DNA of 12,119 nucleotides from Candidatus Caldarchaeum sp. (GCA_025054515.1 JANWZT010000025.1:1-12119), one strand, 5' to 3'; numbered from the stretch's first letter, positions 1 to 7,557 are shown. Program-made: numbers and translations. The notes: generated by a model from the letters alone, not told the origin.

Positions 1-3000
1 CCCATGAAGTCGTCAGGTTGAAGAATCTGTCGACCAGTAATCCATTCGGGTCTACTTCTCCGTCGTTGTTGTGGTCCATCGGCCCTTCTTCAGTTGTGAG
101 AATGCCTGTGCCTGTCAGGCCTACTCTGTTGTAGAACCGTGCCCACGGCTCTTCGCCTCTCGTGAACTCGAGCGGGTAGAAGTAGTTGATGAACCTGAGG
201 TTCTCGGCTACGTAGCTTCCGTTCCACCATATGGTGCTGCACCATTCGCTGGTGGACTTGATCCTGCTGGGGTTGAAGAGGTCTTGGGTCCACATGCTTG
301 TGTGCTGCTCGACCCAGACTTTGTCCACTGGGTCGTAGTGCTCCATGTTGTAGCCGTTGTCGTTGCGTATGTAGAAGGTGGCATTGCCTATTCTCCTTGC
401 TTCACGGAGGTAGTCGAAGTCGCCGTCGACGACGCGTTTGTAGTAGTTGTGGGCCCATGTGGCGAGGTTGATTGTTATTGGGCCGCAGACTCTCCATGTC
501 TGGTTGCCTACGCCTCCTGGGTTGAGGTTGGGGTCTGCCACGGGTCTGCCGCCGATTGTGCCGAAGACGCGGAGGACGACTCTGTCGTTTACTTGGTCTG
601 CGGGTTTCTTCCTGATAGACGGGGCTGATGCGTGGCTTGTCCAGTCTATCTTGATTTCGTAGTCTACTTCGACGTCGAGTCTTCCAGGCCATTTGCTTGT
701 GCTGGGTGTGCTCCAGTCGTTTCCTCCTTGTCCGTTGGGTTCGACGAGATGGGGTACTGTTGTTACGGTGATGTTGTAGTAGGTGGGCGGCATCTTGTAG
801 AAGATGTATTGGACGAGGCCGTAGGTTCTGATGCCGTCGCTGTCGGATGTCTGTCCCTGTCTGTATTCGACTCTGTATTTGAAGAACTGGCTGAAGTCGA
901 GGCTTGTGTTGAAGTCGTTGCGTGTGTTGCCGTCGTCAGATGCGTCAGGTCCCGGTAGGTTGCCGTCCCATGTGTCGCCTGTTGGGTCGAGTGTTTGGAG
1001 GAAGTACATTCTGCGGCCGGTGAGTGGGTGTTCGCCGACCCATGCGAGGGTGATGTTGAGTCTTGGGATTTTGATGTCCATGTTGTAGTCCCATGGGGTG
1101 ATGATGATGTTGTTGATGAGTGCGCGGAGTGTGATGGGTGCGTCGACGTTTCTGTCAAGTGTTATGACGAGTTTGCCGTCGCGTGTGAGCGGTAGGTCTC
1201 GGGTGCCTATTCTGGCTTGGTCGAAGGGCACCCAGACTCCCTTCCACCATATGCCGTGGATGGTCATTTCGCCTCCTGCCACTATCAGGTCGAGGGCGCC
1301 GTTGTTGCTGATGTGGTCGCTGTAGGTGAATCCGGATGTTGATGTTATTCTGACGAATGCTGTGCTGTCGAGGAGCTGGCCTTCGCAGTCGATGAAGACG
1401 AGTTTGAGTTTGTAGACGTTGGCGACGATTTTCTGGATGACTGTTTCGGTGAGTTTCTCTATCTGGAATCTTTCGTCGTAGACTGTCTGGCCTTCGAAGG
1501 TGACTGTTATGCCGTAGGCTTGGTCTCCGGGTAGCTGGTAGAAGATGGCGTATCCTGTTTCGCCTCCTGCGAGCTGGCCGTAGCTCCATGCGAGGTTGCT
1601 TTGGAACTGGTCTGGGTTGGCTCCCGAGCCTCTTGTTATGGGTCCGCCGTTGCTTCTCGTGAGGGTTACGGCTGTGTTGGCTGCGGGTAGGACGTTGCCC
1701 ATGTTGTCGACGATTTTCCATGCGACGTCGTGGACCCATGCGGTGATGTAGACGATGCCTGTGCCGGTGAGGGCGAAGTCGTCGTATCCTCCGAATAGTT
1801 TGTTGTCGAGGTGCTGGTTGTCAACACCGATGTCAGGCAACGGCACCACAAAACTCGTGATATCCAGCGTGACAGGGTTGTCACCGTCTTGGAGGGAGAT
1901 GCTGAAGTCGATTTCTCCGTCGACCGTGATTACGTATGCAGTGGTTGTAGTGTCGTCAAAGTAGGTGATCGTTGTGTCTATGGCCGTGCCGCTGAGAGTC
2001 ATTTCATCCAACACGCTGTCAAGAACCATCGAATGTAAGTTACCGAAGTCAGCGTCTGTTAGCATGGCTTTGACTATTGGTCCTACGCCGAGGATGCCTC
2101 CGTTTAAAAGTAAGCCAGAGCTTGTGATTGGGTCATAGCCGCCGACCTCCAAGTTGCCCTCCCCCGTTGGTGCGCCTGTGATGACCAATTGCTCAAGCTC
2201 TACCAGCTGGAAGAATATTCCGGGGAATGGCGGGCCTTTGACGAGAATTCCTCCGGTGAAGTCGTTGACGATACCGGCTGGTTCAAGCACGAAATCGATG
2301 TCGTGTCCGCTGACGAGGACGCGTATGCCTTGGCCGGGTGGACCGGGCCAAAGCTCGACTTCCATCGGCCCGCCCCAGAAAGTTGCTGAACCTACAGTTG
2401 TGTAGTCGTCTCTTCCGTCTACGCCGACGTCGGCCTGTCCCTGAGTTCCGTCAAAAGTGACGAATAGCGAATCAGAGGGGAATATGTCGTGTTTTTTGAG
2501 GGATACGAGTCCGCCTGCGATGGTGATGGTGTCGCCTGCTACGAGGCTCCAGTCAACTTGGGAGTCGGGGTCTGTGGCGTTGTTGACCACCAGCGGTCCA
2601 AGAGCTGTTATGGTTGTGTCGAATGTTCCGGTTGCCGGGTCGTAGTTGCCCATCTGAAGCACGAACGGCCCCATGATTTCGAGCCATGTGGGGTTCGGGT
2701 CATCTATCGGGTCGCCGGCTATGTTGATGGATTCCGCTGTGTGTATCTGGAGCCAGAGCTTGTTGTTGGCGAGAACTGTGTACGGGAACACCCATCCGCC
2801 GAAGATGCCTTCGTTTTCGTAGTCGTAGAGGGCTGCGATGGCGTAGGGGTTCTTAACCCTCACGCTGTCGACGAGAACCGGCATTCCGCCGTAGCTGTTC
2901 CTGCTGCCTCCCTTCCATTTGACCAAGACTTCGAAGCCGTCCCAGTCCTTGTCATCGGTCAGAGCCCGTGTCTTCATGTAGGTGATTTCGGGGACGAGGG

Positions 3001-4714
3001 CGCTCCAGTTTCTGCCGGCGTTTATCCACGGGCCACGCCAGTCTCCTCCCCAAGCCCGTTCAAAGTATCCTCCGGGCCTCCATGCGGGGCTGCTGTCGTC
3101 CCGTGGGTCGAAATGTTTGCTGACGTTGAGGCTTCCCCGTAGCCCCCAGTTGGTTCCGTTCGGGAACCGGGCGAATTTGCTGAACTGGCTGAGGTATCCG
3201 GGCCATTTATGGGGTGTGTCGGTGCAGCCGCTGCTGTCGGTGGTGAGGATGTTGTGGCTGAGGTAGTAGGGTGTGTCGGTTCTTGTGTCGAAGTTGATGG
3301 TGACTTCGGCTCCGACGAGTTTGTCCCCGACTTCTGGATGCTGGATTTTGAGGTCGGCGTCCTGAACACAGAACCTTGCGTAAAACACCGTGTTGTTGTT
3401 AAGGTTAGCTACACGAGTCTGGTTTGTAGTGAAATCCCACTGGATATTCAGCGGTAGACGGGTTGTGAAAGATGCCACGGGCACCGTGTTGTTGTGCGCC
3501 AAGCTGAGAGGACCGGCTGGAACACCTGTAATTCCTCCCTGCGTATGCGTCGGGCTTAAGGTTAAGCTGGCTGGAAACGCTCCGAAAAGCGGCCTAGTCT
3601 TATCTGTTCCGGGGTCGAGTGCGTAGTTTCCGGTGCCGTTGTATTCGTTGCCCACGTAGAAGGTCTGGTTAGTCACAACAGTCTCCCACCAGACCCTCTT
3701 CGTAGCGTTGAGATGCGGAGCCTCTATCGCAAAGCCGGTACCACCGCTAAGAATTGCGGGGGTGGCTATACCGCCTCTGAACGGCAAACGGTCGCCGAGC
3801 TTTATGGTCTGCAACGGTATCGGAACAAGCCTGTTGTTCGCAAACCTTCCAGGCCTGCTGTCGTACTCGCCCAGCCCAGCGCTTCTCGGGAAGATTTCAC
3901 GGGTATACCTGCTCTGGCCGTCGTCCCCCGTTATGGCGGCCTGAATGAGCGACGAAGAAGAACCAGGCGGCGTGTGGTCTGTGTCGTAGATGAATATCGT
4001 CGCATAAGTCAAGTTGTCGTACGTAGCGTACCAAGTGTGCTCGTGGAACAGCTTGAAGATGTAAGCAGTGTAAGCCACTGAAGCGTTTCTCGGACTTGCG
4101 TGCGCTCTCGCAAACCATTCAGGATACATGTCCATGTGGTCAACAGGCCCGGCGTTGAACGGAGCGTCAATCGTGTAAACGAAGTCCGGACCGGGATGAG
4201 TGAACTGTATCCCGTCGTCGCCTATCGTGTAGTTTCCTATCGCGGTCGTGCCGAAGAACCTCTGCAGGAAAGACCTAGTTCCGTTAACCGTCAACCAATA
4301 CACTATGATGCCTTGGAACGGGTCCGTACCGCCTATACATTCACCCTGATAGCTCTTCGCCTTCACGATAATCGTCACGTTGTCCCAAGCAGCCGGCCAC
4401 GAAACCTGTATGAAGCCTGTTCCGTTCGGGCTTCCGGCGTTAATCGGCGGGTCCCACTGCGTCAGGTTTGCCTTGAAATGCACAAGCAACACACAGACGT
4501 TAGTAGCGTTGTACCTGCCCGGAAAGTCGATTCCAACAGGCCTGACAGGCGTCGTAAACCCGGTGTAAGCAGCTCCATCCCAAGAATCAGTTACTATTTT
4601 GAGCCATGCGCTGTAGGTTGCCTGAGCCTGAGTCGTCAAAACAGCTGCTCCAAGGAAAGCCGTCGGCAAAGCCAGCAGCAAAGCTAGCAAAACTACATGA
4701 CTTTTTCCAATCAT
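1..4714 (-). CDS. Giant secreted, N-glycosylated surface protein (S-layer-like), 3' end outside window
   Basis: One frame stays open from the ATG at 4714 to the left edge: at least 1571 residues, with the C-terminus missing. Residues 1-32 form a signal peptide: a short basic start (MIGKSH), a Leu/Ala-rich core, and a likely cleavage after AQA at residue 32. No further membrane segment is visible. The mature part is rich in Gly, Asp, Asn, Thr and Trp, has only seven cysteines, and carries about 25 N-x-S/T sequons, 18 of them before residue 713. Two segments, about 988-1072 and 1099-1165, look like tandem beta-sandwich modules of the carboxypeptidase-regulatory/transthyretin type (for example KLKLVFIDCEGQLLDSTAFV). 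Near the window edge, residues 1547-1558 form an acidic D-x-N-x-D-G loop suggestive of calcium binding. Archaeal S-layer proteins are often this long and glycosylated, so an S-layer or large cell-wall role is inferred; a secreted adhesin or polymer-degrading enzyme is not excluded. No catalytic motif was recognised. Plus-strand and other-frame open stretches here are shadows of this gene. Confidence 0.93.
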   Translation of the reverse strand, partial: MIGKSHVVLLALLLALPTAFLGAAVLTTQAQATYSAWLKIVTDSWDGAAYTGFTTPVRPVGIDFPGRYNATNVCVLLVHFKANLTQWDPPINAGSPNGTGFIQVSWPAAWDNVTIIVKAKSYQGECIGGTDPFQGIIVYWLTVNGTRSFLQRFFGTTAIGNYTIGDDGIQFTHPGPDFVYTIDAPFNAGPVDHMDMYPEWFARAHASPRNASVAYTAYIFKLFHEHTWYATYDNLTYATIFIYDTDHTPPGSSSSLIQAAITGDDGQSRYTREIFPRSAGLGEYDSRPGRFANNRLVPIPLQTIKLGDRLPFRGGIATPAILSGGTGFAIEAPHLNATKRVWWETVVTNQTFYVGNEYNGTGNYALDPGTDKTRPLFGAFPASLTLSPTHTQGGITGVPAGPLSLAHNNTVPVASFTTRLPLNIQWDFTTNQTRVANLNNNTVFYARFCVQDADLKIQHPEVGDKLVGAEVTINFDTRTDTPYYLSHNILTTDSSGCTDTPHKWPGYLSQFSKFARFPNGTNWGLRGSLNVSKHFDPRDDSSPAWRPGGYFERAWGGDWRGPWINAGRNWSALVPEITYMKTRALTDDKDWDGFEVLVKWKGGSRNSYGGMPVLVDSVRVKNPYAIAALYDYENEGIFGGWVFPYTVLANNKLWLQIHTAESINIAGDPIDDPNPTWLEIMGPFVLQMGNYDPATGTFDTTITALGPLVVNNATDPDSQVDWSLVAGDTITIAGGLVSLKKHDIFPSDSLFVTFDGTQGQADVGVDGRDDYTTVGSATFWGGPMEVELWPGPPGQGIRVLVSGHDIDFVLEPAGIVNDFTGGILVKGPPFPGIFFQLVELEQLVITGAPTGEGNLEVGGYDPITSSGLLLNGGILGVGPIVKAMLTDADFGNLHSMVLDSVLDEMTLSGTAIDTTITYFDDTTTTAYVITVDGEIDFSISLQDGDNPVTLDITSFVVPLPDIGVDNQHLDNKLFGGYDDFALTGTGIVYITAWVHDVAWKIVDNMGNVLPAANTAVTLTRSNGGPITRGSGANPDQFQSNLAWSYGQLAGGETGYAIFYQLPGDQAYGITVTFEGQTVYDERFQIEKLTETVIQKIVANVYKLKLVFIDCEGQLLDSTAFVRITSTSGFTYSDHISNNGALDLIVAGGEMTIHGIWWKGVWVPFDQARIGTRDLPLTRDGKLVITLDRNVDAPITLRALINNIIITPWDYNMDIKIPRLNITLAWVGEHPLTGRRMYFLQTLDPTGDTWDGNLPGPDASDDGNTRNDFNTSLDFSQFFKYRVEYRQGQTSDSDGIRTYGLVQYIFYKMPPTYYNITVTTVPHLVEPNGQGGNDWSTPSTSKWPGRLDVEVDYEIKIDWTSHASAPSIRKKPADQVNDRVVLRVFGTIGGRPVADPNLNPGGVGNQTWRVCGPITINLATWAHNYYKRVVDGDFDYLREARRIGNATFYIRNDNGYNMEHYDPVDKVWVEQHTSMWTQDLFNPSRIKSTSEWCSTIWWNGSYVAENLRFINYFYPLEFTRGEEPWARFYNRVGLTGTGILTTEEGPMDHNNDGEVDPNGLLVDRFFNLTTSW

Positions 4715-4735
4715 CGCCCCAGTCGTCAACCAGCC

Positions 4736-4744
4736 ATTATATAA
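4736..4744 (-). promoter_or_regulatory. TATA box of the giant surface protein gene (likely leaderless transcript)
   Basis: On the minus strand TTATATAAT lies 22-30 bases upstream of the ATG at 4714, preceded by purine-rich GATGGG that could serve as a BRE. Archaeal transcription usually starts about 25 bases downstream of the TATA centre, which puts the start at or next to the ATG. No Shine-Dalgarno motif stands between them. This supports both the chosen start codon and leaderless translation. Confidence 0.7.
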
Positions 4745-4822
4745 CCCATCCCTGTCTAGAACAATTCCAACCATCTGTAAACAACATCCAAAACAACACC
4801 ACAGGAATTCCAGCGTAACACC

Positions 4823-4847
4823 AAAAATTTAAAAACCCAAGAAAAAT
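4823..4847 (-). terminator. Possible T-tract terminator downstream of the methyltransferase operon
   Basis: Read on the minus strand there are three T5 tracts within 25 bases, at 4846-4842, 4835-4831 and 4827-4823. Archaeal RNA polymerase can terminate at runs of T without a hairpin. The site is about 210 bases after the stop at 5056 and about 110 bases before the surface gene start, so it could separate the two transcripts. The TTTAAA inside it could instead be a second TATA element for the surface gene. Confidence 0.3.
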
Positions 4848-5055
4848 CCCGGCAAAAACCCGCCAAACCCCCCAAAACCAGAGATTCTAAAAAATAGAAC
4901 AACCAGAACAACGTAGAAAACAGACCAACACCAACAAACACCAAACATCGAAAAGGCCGCGGAAACAAACTTAAAACCAAACAACCACCAACACACAACA
5001 GGGATGATGACGAACGTCCATCTTGAGCCGTGATAGCCGATGGGCAGTCTGACCC

Positions 5056-6165
5056 CTAAACCAGCGTCAAATTATTCAGCAAACTGATGTCGACGCCCGT
5101 AACTTCGGGCGAGCCGTCATCCGAATCGTATGCAAACACCTTGTCCGGATATCGCTGCGAAAGATGGCTGAAAATCCGCGAAACAGAAGCCGGAGAAGAC
5201 CTGTACCCAGCTTCCACCATCCGGTAAGAAGTCGCCAAACAGAGCACGTCAAGCCGGACCTTCTCCAAAACCCGCTCCAAAACACGGTAGCATTCCGTCA
5301 AAAACTGAACTTCAACCCGCCGTCCAGCCAACCTAAGAGGAACAACCGATTGCACAAAATCGCCAAAAAACGTCTGGTCAAGCCTCTCAACCGACCGCTG
5401 CAAAACGACATCCAGATCCCGAAAATTCTGCAAAAACCATTCCGAAACACCATACCGGCCGCGGCCACGGTTCCAAACCAGCCCAACATCCGAAAGCCAT
5501 TCAAGCCTCGGCGGAACCGAATGCCGATATTTCGCATAAAGACGGCTCCGAATCCATTCGACCTTCGAACCATATTTCAGCCGCTCCTCCCGAAAACGCA
5601 GCGAATTCTCCAACTCCTTGACAATCAGCTCCCGCTTCCTCCCATCCGACTTCTTCAAAACCCGCCGAAGAGCTTCTGGATAAATCTCTTCCATGACCAC
5701 CTCCATCGCTTCATGCCGCGAAAACTCCCTTTTTCGATACACCCACCTCAGAACGTTCGAAATCATGGGAAAATCAGCGCTCAACAAAGCATGCAGAAAA
5801 AGCAACCTTTCAACATCGTTGAGACCCAGCATCTCCGACAGCTTAGCTGGTTGTTCACCCGTCACATGCATTTTAATCGGCGAAGACGCCGACAAGCAGA
5901 CGTAGGCGGCCCCGAACCCGCCGAGACGGCCCGTCGCCCTGTCGTAAAACCCCAGCTGAGAGGCGAGTTTAACGTAGTTGACCGCATTCACCTCGGTACG
6001 CAGCAGCCCCAGAAGCCCGCCCACATCGTTTTCCGCAGACCTGCAAGTCTCAAGCAGCAAAGAAGCAAGGTAGTCGGGCGACCTCGGAACACCATCTTCG
6101 AGAAGACAGGCAACCACCTTCAGATAGCCAAGCCGGCAAACATCGCCGTGAACCTCCAAAATCAA
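5056..6165 (-). CDS. Unknown protein with winged-helix-like segments, operon partner of DNA methyltransferase
   Basis: This is a 369-residue soluble protein with no signal peptide or membrane segment, and the family is not recognised. Two stretches look like winged helices. Residues 63-90 (NYVKLASQLGFYDRATGRLG) have the helix, turn and wing pattern of a DNA-binding domain. Residues 220-243 (RLEWLSDVGLVW followed by RGRYGV) look like a second. The middle (110-210) is helical and highly charged. No PD-(D/E)xK, HNH, GIY-YIG or Walker motif stands out. The start is TTG at 6165, overlapping the methyltransferase stop (TTGA), so translation is probably coupled; a second in-frame TTG lies two codons later. 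The operon link suggests a DNA-binding partner of the methyltransferase: a specificity or restriction subunit, or a regulator. That role is inference only. The coding strand is G/T-rich, unlike the surface gene. Confidence 0.85.
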   Translation of the reverse strand: MILEVHGDVCRLGYLKVVACLLEDGVPRSPDYLASLLLETCRSAENDVGGLLGLLRTEVNAVNYVKLASQLGFYDRATGRLGGFGAAYVCLSASSPIKMHVTGEQPAKLSEMLGLNDVERLLFLHALLSADFPMISNVLRWVYRKREFSRHEAMEVVMEEIYPEALRRVLKKSDGRKRELIVKELENSLRFREERLKYGSKVEWIRSRLYAKYRHSVPPRLEWLSDVGLVWNRGRGRYGVSEWFLQNFRDLDVVLQRSVERLDQTFFGDFVQSVVPLRLAGRRVEVQFLTECYRVLERVLEKVRLDVLCLATSYRMVEAGYRSSPASVSRIFSHLSQRYPDKVFAYDSDDGSPEVTGVDISLLNNLTLV

Positions 6166-7328
6166 GAAACCCTCACCAACCCCCTAACACGCTTCCGAGG
6201 AGCCCCCTTGGCCAAAACCAGAAGCTTCTCCCTGTCGACACCCTGCCAAGGCCGCAGATACATCAGATATTTATGTTCACGCCGGATACCGTCGCTGATA
6301 ACGGCTTCGGGAACAAAACCAGCATCTTCCGCCGGCTCCAACAAAAGCTCAGCCATGTCAACCCGTTTCCTACCCAGCTTCACATCCCCCACAACCAAAA
6401 CACAGAACCCGCCAAAACGAAGAACACGAAACATCTCCCGCAAAGCCTTCTCCATAAACGAAACGTAACGCGGAACCGACTGAGTGCCGAAAAGCCGCTT
6501 CCCCACTACACGGTAGTCGTATCCCAGAAACCAGAGCCTCAGCCAGTTGTCCCACGCATAGGTCTGAAGGTTGAAATAAGGGGGAGAAGTTACGACCAAG
6601 TCGACCGACTCGTCGGCGAAAGGCAGACGCAAAGCGTCGGTGTTGAAGGCCGCGCCACGGACGGGAGGAAGGCCGTCTGCGAGAACTGCTTCCGCTTTCT
6701 TCATCAAAGACGCCAAAACGTTTCTCACAGGCCTTTTCAAACCATGCCGCTCCACGTAACGGCGAAGGTAGTCGGGCGCCATCGAAAACGAATGACTACA
6801 CGGCACGCTCAAACTAATTTCGGAAGAGCCGTGAAGTATCCCGAGCATGCACGCCTTCACAAAGTTGGAAACGTCGTCATCCGACTCGAACAACACTTCA
6901 CGAATGGCTAAAATCTGTTTAAGGGTTTGAGGATGGTAGAAAACACGGACATTTTCCTCCGCGTCGTAAACAGACACCGCATCAGGCCTCATAACCTTCG
7001 CCGCATGCTCCAGCCAAGACCGCACCTCCTTCAACGACACCGGATTCACTTTCGCACGCGTCACCACGTAGGCCTCCGGGGCAAGGTCATTTCCCACACC
7101 GACCCGGCCCGTCAAACAAGCTTCAAGAGGCGCCGTTCCCTTTCCCGAAAAAGGGTCGAGGACTACGTCGCCGCGTTCCGAAAACTTCTCGACCACCCAA
7201 CGGGCCAAAGCCGGCGGAAAAGAACCCGTCCTCGACATGATACGGTGAAGAGAATTACCCCAGTTTCTCCCCACGTTCTTCCACGAATCAACAACCTCGG
7301 TGCTGACGATGTAGGCGAGCTCCGTCAT
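6162..7328 (-). CDS. Site-specific DNA methyltransferase (N4-cytosine/N6-adenine type)
   Basis: This 388-residue enzyme is expected to transfer a methyl group from S-adenosylmethionine to an exocyclic amino group in DNA. Motif I is DPFSGKGT (residues 58-65), where the glycine loop binds SAM. An acidic residue after GVGN (D81) fits motif II. NTDALRLPF (229-237) fits motif III. The catalytic motif IV is TSPPY (247-251); SPPY is typical of N4-cytosine enzymes, but N6-adenine activity is not excluded. Motif I precedes motif IV with about 180 residues between them, which may hold target recognition. This is the opposite of the usual beta-class order of Pfam N6_N4_Mtase enzymes such as M.PvuII. The C-terminal GFCVLVVGDV (307-316) is a typical late Rossmann strand. 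The ATG at 7328 has no Shine-Dalgarno motif but a TATA-like element about 30 bases upstream. The gene overlaps the next one by 4 bases. It could be half of a restriction-modification system or a solitary epigenetic methylase. Confidence 0.9.
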   Translation of the reverse strand: MTELAYIVSTEVVDSWKNVGRNWGNSLHRIMSRTGSFPPALARWVVEKFSERGDVVLDPFSGKGTAPLEACLTGRVGVGNDLAPEAYVVTRAKVNPVSLKEVRSWLEHAAKVMRPDAVSVYDAEENVRVFYHPQTLKQILAIREVLFESDDDVSNFVKACMLGILHGSSEISLSVPCSHSFSMAPDYLRRYVERHGLKRPVRNVLASLMKKAEAVLADGLPPVRGAAFNTDALRLPFADESVDLVVTSPPYFNLQTYAWDNWLRLWFLGYDYRVVGKRLFGTQSVPRYVSFMEKALREMFRVLRFGGFCVLVVGDVKLGRKRVDMAELLLEPAEDAGFVPEAVISDGIRREHKYLMYLRPWQGVDREKLLVLAKGAPRKRVRGLVRVS

Positions 7329-7355
7329 CGAAAAACAACGGACCGACCCCTCCTC

Positions 7356-7364
7356 GTTTTAATC
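7356..7364 (-). promoter_or_regulatory. Possible TATA box of the methyltransferase operon
   Basis: GATTAAAAC on the minus strand lies 28-36 bases upstream of the ATG at 7328. This spacing predicts a transcript with only a few leader bases, in agreement with the lack of a ribosome-binding motif there. The match to the archaeal TATA consensus is moderate. Confidence 0.4.
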
Positions 7365-7497
7365 GTTGTCTGCCGGCTGACGGGAGCCATTATCGGCTTA
7401 TTTTCGAAGGGTTTACCGAGGTAATTCGGGGAAATTATGTTCTGGAAGATGGTTTCCATTCGACGACTGGTTTGCGGCTGGCAGAGGAAATCACAAC

Positions 7498-7507
7498 AAT
7501 AAAATAT
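7498..7507 (+). promoter_or_regulatory. Possible TATA box of the phosphoribosyltransferase gene
   Basis: The A/T-rich AATAAAATAT lies only 6-15 bases before the ATG at 7513, too close to serve that ATG. A start of transcription about 25 bases downstream would fall near 7528. That fits the GTG at 7558, which has a GGAG motif at 7548-7551 with a 6-base spacer. Confidence 0.4.
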
Positions 7508-7557
7508 CCCCCATGCATTTTGTAAAGCCGTCGGTGTGTTGCGGCTTGGAGCCAACC

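Larger units (their letters stand above)
4715..5055. other. A/C-rich intergenic region without a convincing gene
   Basis: This 341-base gap separates the unknown 369-residue gene from the giant surface gene, both on the minus strand. Its 3' part (about 4750-5000) is strongly A+C-rich on the plus strand, with A-tracts and C-runs. It holds the TATA box of the surface gene, three T5 tracts on the minus strand (4823-4847), and four spaced G-runs on the minus strand (4836-4873). A minus-strand open stretch at 4756-4998 begins with TTG and reads as low-complexity Leu/Phe/Val/Gly; it is probably a product of the low A content of that strand. No tRNA or repeat array was seen. Confidence 0.6.

Noticed and set aside
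71..628. Plus-strand open frame of 185 codons
   Set aside because: It lies opposite the continuous minus-strand surface gene, which has a signal peptide and promoter. Its Val/Cys/Ala-rich composition is what the antisense of A/C-ending codons gives.
1155..1739. Minus-strand open frame of 194 codons, Arg/Pro/His-rich
   Set aside because: It is an alternative frame of the surface gene on the same strand. Low complexity and Arg-rich composition show it is a shadow.
4100..4687. Plus-strand open frame of 195 codons
   Set aside because: It is antisense to the signal peptide and N-terminal part of the surface gene, with no own ribosome site or recognisable domain.
4756..4998. Small hydrophobic minus-strand ORF in the intergenic region
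   Set aside because: TTG start, no ribosome site, low-complexity G/T-rich sequence; composition alone explains the open frame and the hydrophobic residues.
5164..6468. Plus-strand open frame of 434 codons, the longest plus-strand frame
   Set aside because: It spans the antisense of two well-supported overlapping genes, including the methyltransferase with clear motifs. It is Arg/Pro/Asn/Gln-rich and shows no domain.
7513..7557. ATG at 7513 as the phosphoribosyltransferase start
   Set aside because: The A/T-rich promoter element lies too close to it and the added residues look unconserved. GTG at 7558 has a GGAG ribosome site. It is kept as an alternative, not excluded.
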